From: Saururus chinensis
Taxonomy: Eukaryota > Streptophyta > Magnoliopsida > Piperales > Saururaceae
Reading direction: 5' to 3'
Assembly: GCA_035235625.1 (NCBI GenBank)
Contig: CP141143.1
Span: 36,317,178-36,381,177, forward strand
DNA length: 64,000 nucleotides
Shown in pieces: positions 1 to 10,407 of this stretch. Both the position numbers and the translations under genes were made by a program. Position 1 is the first letter of the stretch; every line of letters begins with the position of its first letter. The notes under the pieces are model-generated. The model worked only from the letters and a program-made list of their open reading frames with translations. It was not told where the DNA came from and ran no database searches.

Positions 1-610
1 GAAAAAAATTAAAAAAATTACTCTTCATCTCCTCCCTCTCCTCTCTCTCCTCCCTTCTCTCTCTCCTCTCTCTCCTCACTCTCTCTCTCTCCCCCTTTCT
101 CTCTCTCCTCCCCCTCTCTCTCCTCCCTCTCCTCTCTCTCCTCCCTTCTCTCTCTCTCCTCTCTCTCCCTCTCTCCTCACTCTCTCTCTTCCCTCTCCTC
201 TCTCTCTCTTTCCTCCCCTCTTACTCTCTCTTTTCGCTTCCTCTCTCCATCTTATTCCTCTCTTTCTTCCCTCGCCTCTCCTCTCTCTATGTTCCCTCCC
301 TCTCTATCTCTCTCTCCTCTCTCTTCCCTTTCTCTCTCTCTCTCCTCTCTCTCCTCGATCCTCTCTCTCCCCTCTCTCTCTTCCCTCTTATTTTAATTTT
401 ATTTTTTTATTTTAAAAAAAATAAAAATATATAATTTTTTAAAAAAATTTAAAAAAAATTCCTCTCTCTTCCCTTCCCTCTCTCTCTCCCTCTCCTCTTC
501 CTCTCTCCATCTTATTCCTCTCTCTCTCCTCCCTTTTTCTCTCTCTTCCCTCCCCTCTCTATCTCTCTCTTCCCTCTCTCTCCTCACTCTCTCTCTCCAT
601 GCATTCCCTT
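1..610. repeat. CT-rich low-complexity tract
   Basis: Almost pure pyrimidine (CTCTCTCC/CCTCTCT variants), interrupted by an AT-rich patch at about 390-460. It forms the core of the CACTA-like element. The minus-strand reading frame inside it (399-587) is Arg/Glu-rich simply because GA repeats encode those residues; I do not regard it as a gene. Confidence 0.85.
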
Positions 611-844
611 CACTCTCTCTTTTATTGTAATTTATATTTTAAAATTAATAAAAAATTTAACAAATAAAATATACTATATATAAATAGTGAAAATTTAATC
701 TATTATTAATGCTAGTTTTTATTGAAAATTTAATATTTATTTATTGTATATATAAATAGTAAATATTGAATGAAATATATTATATTTTGGAAGTTTATTA
801 TAATTTTTTAATATTTATTTATTAAATAAATTTAATTAATAAAG

Positions 845-1160
845 TTATTAGCGACGCATGCAAACAAACGTCACTATTATAAATGGTATTTTCGATGCTT
901 ATGTAACAGCCTCGCTAATAGTTTAAATTTTTATTTTTTATTATTTTTAATTCACAACTATTAGTGTCGCTATTGTGACATCGGCTAGCGACGCTTAATA
1001 AAAGCATCGCTAATAGTTATATTTTTTCTTTTTTATTTAAAATATATATCTTTTAGCGACAGTTGTTTAAAGCGTCACTAATATAGTTAGTATTAGCGAC
1101 GCTTAGTTAAGCGTCACTAATAGTTGTTATTATGGACGCTTATCTAAGCGTCGCTAATAA
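845..1160. repeat. CACTA subterminal repeats (TTAGCGACGC family)
   Basis: At least eight direct and inverted copies of TTAGCGACGC or GCGTCGCTAA, some degenerate (GCGTCACTAA, GCATCGCTAA). Many are paired as short palindromes with a 5-15 base loop. In CACTA elements such subterminal arrays are binding sites for the element's TnpA-type protein; that role here is inferred from family knowledge. Confidence 0.75.
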
Positions 1161-1769
1161 TACATTTTGTTGTAGTGTGAGGATATTGATGGGAAGTATA
1201 CCTCTAATGATGAATCTACTGGGGAATGGAATTCCCAATAGGTGGCTCAATTTTTAGAGGAAGATGCAGATGAGAATTTTATATTGAAAAGCAAAGTGGC
1301 TGGGGAGACTTCCTAATTGGAAGAAGGATAGAAAGGGGAAACATAGGGTGGGGGATGAGAGTTTGCATGCCACATTGCTCAATATATTGTCTTCCTTAAG
1401 AATGATTGAAAATAAAGTAGATAAATTGGAGTCAAAGGTTATGAACAAGGCATCTAAGAAAAAGGTAAAAAGACTATCTGGTATAAGTTTTCATTACAAA
1501 TCTGACAATTTTTATATTTGAATTAAAATGAGCTGAAAGGATGTGTTTGTAGGTGCTTGTTGTTAAAGAAAAATTTTCTTGTCAAATGCTTTGCAATTTG
1601 CTACATGTTGATGAAGTAAGTACAGTGTAAAACTGTAAAACTAGAAACCTGGAACACTGTAAAACTGTAAAATTGTTTTAATTTTTCTTCGTTGTGTTTA
1701 TGTAGAATATGGTTAAAGAGATGGATGGAGAGGCGGTGGATGTGGAGGATGATGTGGTAGAGGTAAAAG

Positions 1770-2166
1770 GCTGAGGAGGAGGGGGAGGAGGAGGAGGACG
1801 AAGAGGAGGATGAGGAGGAGGAAGAGAAGGATGAGGAGGATGATGATAAGGAAGAGGAGGATAAGGAGGAGGAGGAGGAGGAAGATAAGGAGGAGGAGGA
1901 GGAGGAAGAGAAAGATGAGGATATGGAGGTGGAGAAGGAGCAGGAAGAGAAAGAGGAGGAGATGGAGGAGGAGAGGATGACGAAGAGCAAGAGGAGAAGG
2001 AGGAGGAGGAGGAGGAGAAGGAAGAGGAGGAGGCTGAGAAGGAGAATGAGGAGAAAGGTCAGGAAGAGGAGAAGGGGGAGGATGCAAAGGACAATGAGGA
2101 GGAGCCTGAGAAGGAAAAGAGGAGGAGAAGGGAGAGGATGTAAAGGAGAAGGAAAAGGAGGGGGTG
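1770..2166 (+). repeat. Polypurine (GAGGAG) low-complexity coding tract
   Basis: About 390 bases made nearly only of G and A, in GAG/GAGGAA triplet patterns. In the plus reading frame it gives Glu/Asp/Lys runs. The opposite strand gives Ser- and Leu/Pro-rich frames (1601-1990, 1713-2087), which are artefacts of the repeat. Confidence 0.8.
2162..2166. repeat. Target-site duplication GGGTG, left copy
   Basis: Identical to 10403-10407 on the other side of the Athila-like element. Gypsy integrases make 5-base duplications. Confidence 0.85.
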
Positions 2167-3339
2167 TGATAAGTATAATTTATACCTTATTTTACCCTTA
2201 ATTATTCTATTTTTTAGTCTCATTTAAGAGTTAATATAGGTTAAATAATTAGAAATTAAATTTAATTAGGATAGAAAAAGCTTCCATGATGATTTGAATT
2301 AAATTGGCTTATTTTGCAGATTCTTCATTGGCGTTCGAACGGGGTCACTTACTGTTTAATCGGGATAATGTAATTGTGAAGAAAATACAGTTCAAGCGTT
2401 CGAACGGGCATATAGGGCGTTTGAACAGGATAACGTGTAGTTTCCTAGTTTTAGCCAATTTTCAATCCTTTTCATATTGGACTTCTTCGTACGGATCTTA
2501 TGCCTATATAAAGACATATTTGGCTTGAAATTGGAGAAGGCCAGTAGATTTTATGAAGAAAAAAAGGAAGAAGAAGATGGAAGAGAACTCAAAGCTTTCA
2601 ATGGAGATTCAAGTGCTTTCTTCTACCATGGAAGGCTAGACTTTTCTTTTACTTAGGAGTTGATGAAGCTATAGATAAGTTTCAGTTTCTTTTCTTTTTA
2701 ATTTAAATTTCAGTTATGAATGATGACAATTGTATGATAAAGATTTCCTTTTCAATGGAAGAGCTTTTCATGTTTATTCAAATCTATGTTGATTTATTGT
2801 CTTGTAGATGATAGATTGATGTGGTTTTTGATATTTGCATTAATTCTAATTTCTGTGATTTAGATGAGATGGTCATACAATAGTTTTAATGTTCAGATAA
2901 TTAATGACTTGGATGAGTTATACTAAGATTAGACGGGTCATGCCTATAGCTAGTTTAGTGTAAATGATTCATGCTGTTGTCGAAGATAGTTCATGCCATG
3001 TAATTTTATTAGTGATTCTTTCTGAAGTAATTCTAGCTTGTAGCTGAGAATACTTGTTTGTATTCACACTAAATTTAAATAAAAAGTTATGGAATTGTTA
3101 TGGTTTTATAGTGGATTCAATTTCCTAAGTAATTTCCATCGTATTAATCTCTTGTCTTTAAACTAGTTAATTTCTTTCCTTTACTTAATTAAAGTTTAAG
3201 TTTGTTTTAGTTTTCAATCAGCAAATTCCTCTTTAGATTTAGTGATAATCCATCCATCCCTGAGGTTCGACAACCCTTAAATACTCATCCTAGAACAATT
3301 ACCTTGTACACTTGGAAAAGGTTTAATTATAAACGATCA
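2167..3339 (+). repeat. 5' LTR of Athila-like element 1
   Basis: Starts TGATAAGTATAA and ends AAACGATCA. The first ~667 bases match the 3' LTR at 9728, and the whole LTR matches 59564-60685. The primer-binding site follows six bases after the end. 1173 bp. Confidence 0.9.
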
Positions 3340-3345
3340 AGTTTT

Positions 3346-3363
3346 TGGCGCCGTTGCCGGGGA
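3346..3363 (+). other. Primer-binding site complementary to tRNA-Asp
   Basis: TGGCGCCGTTGCCGGGGA, 18 of 18 bases complementary to the 3' end of plant tRNA-Asp including CCA (tRNA sequence recalled, not searched). It lies six bases after the LTR. Confidence 0.85.
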
Positions 3364-3632
3364 CGGTGTTGATTTGTTACTAAATTAGTATTAGGATAAT
3401 TTTAGCTACTTTAGTTTTAGTTACTTTAGTTTTTAAGTTACTCTTAGTTTCTTACCTTCTTTTAATTTGATCTTGTAGGTTGAGTTGAAGACCGTGCTCT
3501 CTACACTTGTGGCCACAAGTGGATCGACAAGCATAGTGCTTCTCTTTGGTTTGCAAGATCTTTTTTTCTCTTTATTTTTATTTATTTTTAGTTAGTTTTT
3601 GTTTATTCTTCCCCTTTTACACTTAAAATTGT

Positions 3633-4988
3633 GTGGTGTGTTTGTGGTGTATGTGTGGTCGTCACTCCTTACTCCCCCGATTAGTACCATTTGACCCTGA
3701 GCCTGAGCGGACATCTAGGAGAGCTAAATTTCCCTCGACCTACATCCCTACACCATCAAACTCTCCCACCAATTCCTCCTCCCACACTACTTCTACCCTC
3801 ATCATGGCTGAACATCAGTTAGTAGATGCACCACTTAAAGCTCTAAGGGAGTACACCTCCCCTTCATGCATTAGGTTGCCAGCGGTCGCTGCTCAAAATT
3901 ATGAAATTAAGCCCAATGTCATTCATATGCTTCCATCTTTTTATGGGCTTAATAATGAAAACCCGTATAGGCACCTAGATGATTTCTTTGAAATATGCAC
4001 AACTTTTAAGCTCTCAAATTTAACCGATGAAGTTGTTAAACTTCGCCTTTTTCGTTTCACATTGAAAGATAAGGCTAAGGAATGACTTCACTCGTTAGAG
4101 CCAAACATTATCACAACATGGGCCTAAATGCAACAAGAGTTCCTTAAAAAGTACTTCCCCATAGGTAAGACCAACCAAATGAGAAAGGCCATAACCATTT
4201 TTGCCCAACTGCCCACTGAACTGTTCCATGAGAGTTAGAATAGACTTAAGGACCTTCTTAGGAGGTGTCCTCATCATGCTGTCCCTAAGTGGCAATTAGT
4301 GCAACGTTTTTATGAGGGTCTTACTGAACAAAACCATAATCTTGTTGATGCAAGTTGTGGGGGTACCTTTTTTCTAAAAAATGAAAATGACGCATGAAAA
4401 CTTTTTGAGGACTTGAGTGAAAATTCTCTTCAACATGCTGCGTTGAATAGAAATGAGAGTGAATTATCTACCTTGAACAATGCCCCCTCTAGGAGTAGCT
4501 TGTATGAAGTCAAAAACCCATTAGACATATCCTCTAAAGTTGATACTTTGAGTAGGAAACTGGACCTCCTTATGACTTCAACCCATCAGCCCACTCCCTT
4601 CACTCAGGATGCATGCAAAATATGCCTTAGCCCAGCCCATACTATCATTGAGTGCCCCTCTGCCTCTCAATTTCCTGAGCTTTTCCAAGACCATGTGAAT
4701 GCCACCCAATCCTTCCCTAGGGCTGAGAACAATCCATTTTCAAATACATATACACCTGGGTGGAGGAATCATCCTAACTTTTCTTGGCGGACACAAAACC
4801 AAGGGGTTATGGGTAACCAACTCCTGGGCAACCATTCCAAGTCCTACCAGCCCCTATCCACCAACCTCAAGTGCAACCTCCGTATGTCCAACCCAATAGG
4901 ACTCCAAGTTTTGAAGAAAAGGTCTTCAGTGCCTTGTAAGGCCTTCAATCTCAATCTCAACTCCTCCACTCTCACACACAATCTATAG
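3633..4988 (+). pseudogene. gag of Athila-like element 1 (broken by stops)
   Basis: Structural capsid-type protein of an LTR retrotransposon. The N-terminal region contains FDPEPERT, an Athila gag signature, then the retrotransposon gag region (MLPSFYGL, LKDKAKE, RRCPHH). In-frame stops lie at 4083 (TGA), 4125 (TAA), 4236 (TAG) and 4395 (TGA); each is explained by a C:G-to-T:A change in a Trp or Gln codon. The C-terminal part (4413-4988) carries a CX2CX4HX4C zinc knuckle (CKICLSPAHTIIEC), the nucleic-acid-binding module of nucleocapsid. The true start is uncertain: ATG 3633 or ATG 3804. Confidence 0.85.
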
Positions 4989-5079
4989 CAAAGTTAGAAG
5001 CCAAATTGGACAACTAGCTAATGTTATTAACAAGAGAGAGATGGGGACGTTGCCAAGTTAACCCCTACCAAACCCTAAA

Positions 5080-6192
5080 GGTCAATTTCATGTAGAGGGA
5101 GCTCCTCCCTCTAATGCACAAGTTAATTCCATAATGACCCTTAGGAGTGAGAGGATTGTTAACAAGAGTGTTGGGGGGACACCAGTGAAAGATGATAGGA
5201 GTGAGGAGTTAGAGGGGGCAGCCCCTAATGAACCTCAAGTAGAAGTTAGTGCACCACATGAGAAGGAGTTTATATCTCTTTCTCCTTCCCCTTCCTCAGA
5301 GCCATAGTCTAAGACCACTTTCGAGGGATCTTATATCCCTAGGGCACCTTTTCCTCAGTGTCTTGACATGGCCCCACCATTTAGAAAGAGCACAGCTAGG
5401 ACTGATGAGATTCTTGAGACTTTCAAACAAGTCAAAATTAATCTCCCCCCCTTAGAAGCCATTAAGCAAGTCCCTGCTTATGCTAAGTTCCTCAAAGACC
5501 TATGCACTCAAAAGAGTAAATCCAAGACCCATGTGTCTAAGAAGGTCTTTCTCACCGAGCAAGTTAGCTCTCTTTTGAAATTTGACACCCCACCTAAGTA
5601 TAGGACCCTGGAGTACCCACTATTTCTTGTGTCATAGGTGATCACTCCATCCATAGAGCCCTCCTTGACCTTGGTGCGAGTGTCAATCTACTCCCTTACT
5701 CGGTGTATGAGAAACTAGGGTTAGGTGAATTGTAGCCTACATCAGTTACTTTGCAGCTAGCCGACCATTCTGTGCGTAAGCCTCGAGGAGTCATTGAGGA
5801 TAATTAGTGAAGGTTGACCGGTTCTTTTTCCCTGTTGATTTTATTGTCTTAGATATGGAGATTGGTGCCAACCCCACATACCAAATTCCTATCATTCTAG
5901 GTTGTCCTTTTCTTGCCACAGCTAATGCATGCATAAATTGTAGGACGGGGGTAATGGAGATGACTTTTGGGAACATGAAAGTGCAACTAAATATTTTTTA
6001 TGTGTCTAACCATTTGCCTGCAACTTCTAATGCTGAATGTTTTATGGTAGACAATTTTAGATTTGATGCTTATGATAGAGGTCCATCTTCTGTAGCATCA
6101 GCCCATAATCATGTCATGTCTTCTAATTTTTCTGCATCTTCTTTTTGGAGACTTAAGAGAAGAGTCAATGCTAATATCTACCAGCCGCCCTA
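5080..6192 (+). pseudogene. gag-pol linker and aspartic protease remnant
   Basis: After a linker (from about 5368: SLLKFDTPPKY) the frame shifts by one near 5610 and continues into a retropepsin-type domain. The catalytic motif reads DLGASVNLLP, and IILGCPFLATA is the second conserved block. In-frame stops occur near 5731 and 5806. Retropepsin cleaves the retroelement polyprotein; this copy cannot be made intact. No YXDD reverse transcriptase or HHCC integrase follows, so pol was removed immediately downstream. Confidence 0.8.
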
Positions 6193-7036
6193 ATATATTT
6201 GAGAATGTTGGCAATGTCTGGCTGAAGACAATAAACTTAACGCTTCTAGGGAGGCAACCCTTGTATTATTCGGTTTGTTTTTATGTTTATTTTCTCTCTT
6301 TTTCTTTTAGTTTTAGTTAACTTTCCTTTATTTAATCCATTTAGTGATTTTTTTATTTAGTAGTTTTAGTTAATTAACTGGATTTTTTTATTAAAAAAAT
6401 AATAAAAAAATTGTGTTTTACCGTTCAATCGGGACTGTTCCCAATCGATCGGTAAGTGTTCCATTCGAACAGTCGAGTCGTCACTTTCAACGCCCGCTCT
6501 AGCCAGTTCGGTTCCGCCGTTGTTTTGCCTCCGCCGCGTCGTCTCTGTTTTCCTCTGCTGTCTTCTGTACCCTGTCTGGCGAGATTTTTGGTCTCTGTTT
6601 TCCTCTGCTGTCTTCCGTACCCTGTCAATTTGAGCTGAATCAGCCTCTATTTCACGTTGTTCTATTTCAATGGTAAGCCTCAAATTCAATTTTTGAATTT
6701 TTCTTTCAATTTTTGACTAAATCAGGTGGAATTTTTTGTGGATATTTGTTAGGATCGACTTCTATATTCCATGTTCACGATTTGGTACAATTTGATTGAA
6801 TGAATGAAGCATTGTGTAAGTTGGATTTTGAATTTTTCATTTCACACTATTTTCTATTTTTGTCAAAAATTCTAATTTTTGAGGCTTTAATGAATCATTT
6901 TATATGTACTTGCTGTACTAAATATGCTTAGTTTTTACTTGTACATATTCTACTTTGATTTGGGACATTTATGCTCATTTTTTTCTAGGGGTATTTTTGT
7001 AATTTTTTCTAATTTGCTATTGTTTACGAGAGATAG
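6193..7036 (+). other. Athila post-pol spacer
   Basis: Noncoding. About 6225-6262 contains the stretch ACTTAACGCTTCTAGGGAG, a recognisable Athila sequence that normally follows the integrase gene. Finding it right after the protease marks the pol deletion. The rest is AT-rich and holds only short frames. Confidence 0.6.
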
Positions 7037-8011
7037 GTGGAGTTTGTTCCCAACCTTACTACTGCCCAGTCATGGCTTAAGGAGCGAGAGGATTGGTACT
7101 CCTTTTTCTCACAGATTGCAGCCCCTGACGCTCGCGTACATCATGAGCAGGTCCGATCTTTTTATGCATCCGCCGTTATTAATGAGAGGGGATATATTGT
7201 CAGCACCATTGGAGATATTACAATCACTATCACACCAAATCTCATAGCTACAGTGATGGGTCTCACGCGCTCCAACTTCACTTATCCCTCTTTTGTTGAT
7301 TTTGCTTTTCTTGATGAGTATACTATCACGGGGACTCTTATGGGACAGGAGCGAGGTCCATCCCTCACATATGGATTGCCAGCTTCTCTCATGACGCGGG
7401 ACTATCATTTTGTACATCTGATATTGGAGTATGACATATGGTTCTGCCGTCATGAGAAGGTTGACTTCACCTTAGCTCGCCTTCTTTATGTTCTGGGTCG
7501 TGCGGAGCAGATTCACATCGATTTTCCCTCCTTTGTCTTCGCACGGATGGCAGATATAGTTTTTGGACCAGTGGATGCTCGATTAGCTTTTCCTTTTCTT
7601 TTGGAGCGAATTTTTGTTCACTTTCAGTTGGATTTTCCTTCATATGCACCCACGAGCCGAGGTTTAGGGGTCATTTCTCAGGCAACCCTAAACCGGATGA
7701 TCACACATTGTCCGCCTCAACCAGCATTCGAAGAGGCGAACGAGGAGGAGCTAGCCGCAGAGGGTGTACCAGAGGTTGCAGCTAAGCCACGTATTCCACC
7801 ACATTCTTTTGCTAACGCCTCTTTCCTTCAGATGGAGCATCGTCTTCGCGCACATATTGATTCTTCTCAGGCACAGTTTCAGACGAGGCTTATTGCCCAT
7901 ATAGATGCTTAGATGGCTGCTCAGATGAGTGAGATGAGGGGACTTCTACAAGGACTGGCTGATTTGATTCGTAGCCAATCAGCTCTGGCAGATGCGGATG
8001 ATAACGACTAG
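7037..8011 (+). pseudogene. Athila ORF3 (putative plant transposon domain protein)
   Basis: A 291-codon frame from ATG 7037, stopped by TAG at 7910 and continuing in frame to TAG at 8009. The product resembles the 'putative plant transposon protein' domain found downstream of pol in many Athila-type elements, in the position sometimes called env-like. Recognisable stretches are RSFYASAVINERGY, VMGLTRSNFTYPSF and LLYVLGRA. The C-terminus is Glu/Ala-rich then a short heptad-like segment. I see no signal peptide or strong membrane span. Its function in these elements is unknown. The frame is long and little damaged, unlike gag and the protease. Confidence 0.75.
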
Positions 8012-9727
8012 AGTTATACCGATGCCGATAATTCTGATGACACTGATATTTAGCTGTGCAGGGGCTACTTTTATCTTTTCTTATCTTATCTTTTCTTTAT
8101 TTATTTATTTTTTTGTTGTCTCTTTTCTGGGAGCTTGGTATTTTAGGTTTGGGAAATTGCTCTTGATATGTATGTTTCTCATGTTTTCTCCAATCCTATG
8201 TACTTCACTTTTCAGATTATTGGATTAGTTATGTTTTCAGGTGATATCTTTCTTTTCCTCACTTACTTATTCTTGTCATTGTAGTATATATTTTCTTTAA
8301 CATTGAGGACAATGTTCAGTTTAGGTTTGGGGGTGTGAAAGATATTTTTATTTCTTATTTTTCTTTTAGGATGTTTTAGAGTATTTTTTTCATTTTTCTT
8401 TTGTTTACTTTTAAGTGGGTTTTATCGCTTATTTTCTTTTAAAAGTATATGTATGTTTTTAAAGAGATCAATTTCATGAAGAAAGTTCAAGTAATTAATT
8501 TAGTGATAAAAATGATTAAGTGAGTAATTTCTATTTTATTTTCATTATCTTGGATAATTGTGCTTATATTTTTAAATCACATTTCACACACTTGAAACTT
8601 GTAGGAATATAATTTTATGATTTATTACTTGTAATCTTAGTGGGATATCTTTAAGTGAGAATATGTTTTTGAAAATTTGGCAATTGAGTAATTTTCAATA
8701 TTTTATGATAGATTTTTATGCTTAGCTTTTATTTGAAAAAAATGGGATAAGTGTGTATAGAAAAAAATGAAAAAAAAAATTATGAAATAAATGAAAAAAA
8801 AGTTGAAAAAAAATAGATTGAATGAAAAAAATTTTGATGAAAAGAAAAAAGAGTAATAGTTTGTTTCTCTTTTTACTGAGTAACCGGACCTTGTGCCTAG
8901 GCAAGTATAAGGGATCGCATCAAAAGGTGAAAAATTGAGATAAATTCTTTTATGACTTGCTTGGTTCTGTAGCCTTTATAGTTTAAGCTTGAGGGGTGTT
9001 TCAACACTTAGTGCCTTGAGCCAACTGGATTAGGGACACTGCCCTAACGCTTGTTGCATGGACTATTTAGAAAGCTTAATAGAACTAAGTATTGCACAAG
9101 TCATATTTTGAGATATATTATGCTCTTATTCCCTGAATTTAATTGAATTTGAAGGCTATTTTATTAGGGTTTATTATGAGATATTAAAGATGAAAGATTG
9201 TCATAGTTATATTTTTGAGTTACTGAACTTTAATGAGCTTAGTTAATGGGTCACATAGGATATGCTTGTTAATAATGAGTGAAATTGTATGACTATAAAG
9301 TTTCTACACTTTATGTTTTTGAAATGTATATATGTAGTTGCACAATTATTTCTAAGACAGGGTTATAGAATGGATTATTCCTTACTTGAAAGTGATTAGA
9401 TCGAAATTGTTTACTTGTTTCAAGTATTTGTGGTTGGTTCTTTTTAAAAATAGTTATGTGTTTCTAAGAGATGATTGTTTTTAGATTTTTTGTTTTCTTG
9501 TTTTATTTTATTTTATTTCTTAGGATTAGATGTTTGTGGGTATCATTGCTGCAAACCCTCATGAGACACAACTCGTCCAACTAGGGACACCTATGGGTTT
9601 AAAGGCTTGTTGCATATGCTAAATGCAATCATGATTCCCTACGAAAGTGGCATTTATTTATTTTTTCTAGATTAGTTATTTTGTTTTGTTTTGCTCGAGG
9701 ACTAGCCAAATAAAGGTTTGGGGGTTT
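8012..9727 (+). other. Athila 3' untranslated region with polypurine tract
   Basis: AT-rich, noncoding, 1.7 kb. It ends with the purine-rich stretch AAAGGTTTGGGGG just before the 3' LTR, the expected plus-strand primer site. A short A-rich patch lies at 8755-8860. Nothing else seen. Confidence 0.6.
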
Positions 9728-10402
9728 TGATAAGTATAATTTATACGTTATTTTACCCATAATTATTCTATTTTTTAGTCTCATTTAAGAGTTAATATAG
9801 GTTAAATAATTAGAAATTAAATTTAATTAGGTTAGAAAAAGCTCCATGATGATTTGAATTAAATTGGCTTATTTTGCAGATTCTTAATTGGCGTTCGAAT
9901 GGGGGTCACTTACCGTTCGCTCGGGATAACGTAATTGTGAAGAAAATACAGTTCAAGCATTCAAATGGGCATACAGGGCATTCGAACGGGATAACGTGCA
10001 GTTTCTTAGTTTTAGCCAATTTTTAATCCTTTTCATATTGGACTTCTTCCTACAGATCTTATGCCTATATAAATACATATTTGGCTTGAAATTGGAGAAG
10101 GCCAGTAGATTTTATGAAGAGAAAAAGGAAGAAGAAGATGGAAGAGAACTCAAAGCTTTCAATGGAGATTCAAGTGCTTTCTTCTACCATGGAAGGCTAG
10201 ACTTTTCTTTTACTTAGGAGTTGATGAAGCTATAGATAAGTTTCAGTTTCTTTTCTTTTTAATTTAAATTTCAATTATGAATGATGACAATTTTATGATA
10301 AAGATTTCCTTTTTAATGGAAGAGCTTTTCATGTTTATTCAAATCTATGTTGATTTATTGTCTTGTAGATGATAGATTGATGTGGTTTTTGATAAACGAT
10401 CA
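9728..10402 (+). repeat. 3' LTR of Athila-like element 1, with 495-bp internal deletion
   Basis: Matches 2167-2833 of the 5' LTR closely, then jumps at GTTTTTGATA to AACGATCA, the last bases of the LTR. About 495 bp are missing. The junction shows a 3-base ATA overlap, suggesting a microhomology deletion after insertion. Terminal CA and the duplication GGGTG are intact. Confidence 0.9.
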
Positions 10403-10407
10403 GGGTG

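Larger units (their letters stand above)
1..1177. mobile_element. CACTA-like element, right-hand end, non-autonomous
   Basis: The block ends at 1165-1177 with TTTTGTTGTAGTG, the reverse complement of a CACTACAACAAAA terminus, which is the hallmark of CACTA (En/Spm) transposons. Just inside lie repeated, partly palindromic subterminal motifs of the form TTAGCGACGC / GCGTCGCTAA (about 845-1160). Further in is a CT-rich core (1-610) and an AT-rich spacer. No transposase is visible, so it is probably non-autonomous. The left end lies before the window. The same order (CT-rich core, AT spacer, GCGACGCATG motif) appears at 63590-64000, so the two belong to one family. Confidence 0.8.
1178..2166 (+). 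pseudogene. Ulp1-type MULE gene, 5' portion (disrupted)
   Basis: Coding-like fragments read on the plus strand. About 1330-1470 encodes a Lys/Glu-rich, coiled-coil-like segment ending at a plausible GT donor. A second segment starts at ATG 1709 and runs into a long Glu/Asp/Lys-rich, almost pure-purine stretch (1770-2166). In-frame stops lie near 1239 and 1310. Acidic spacers are common upstream of the protease domain in MULE-borne Ulp1 proteins. The segment stops exactly at the Athila-like insertion; the rest resumes at 10408, and the 5-base duplication GGGTG (2162-2166 and 10403-10407) proves the two halves were once joined. Linking this part to the protease domain is my inference from position and strand. 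Confidence 0.55.
2167..10402 (+). mobile_element. Athila-like Ty3/gypsy retrotransposon, internally deleted
   Basis: An 8.2-kb LTR element bounded by TGATAAGT...CGATCA LTRs and a perfect 5-base target duplication GGGTG. Order: 5' LTR (2167-3339), tRNA-Asp primer site (3346-3363), gag remains (about 3640-4990), aspartic protease (about 5600-6000), then a jump straight to the Athila-type post-pol spacer (about 6190-6280), a third ORF with a plant-transposon domain (7037-8011), a polypurine tract and a shortened 3' LTR (9728-10402). Reverse transcriptase, RNase H and integrase are missing, so it could have moved only with help. It inserted into the Ulp1 gene of a MULE. Confidence 0.9.

Noticed and set aside
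399..587. Arg/Glu-rich minus-strand frame in the CT tract
   Set aside because: Produced by GA/CT simple repeats; no domain and no start context.
1601..2087. Ser-rich and Leu/Pro-rich minus frames opposite the GAGGAG tract
   Set aside because: Shadows of a triplet repeat; the coding-like sense is the plus strand.
3346..3363. tRNA-Asp-like sequence
   Set aside because: Only the 18-base 3' complement is present next to an LTR, so it is a primer site and not a tRNA gene.
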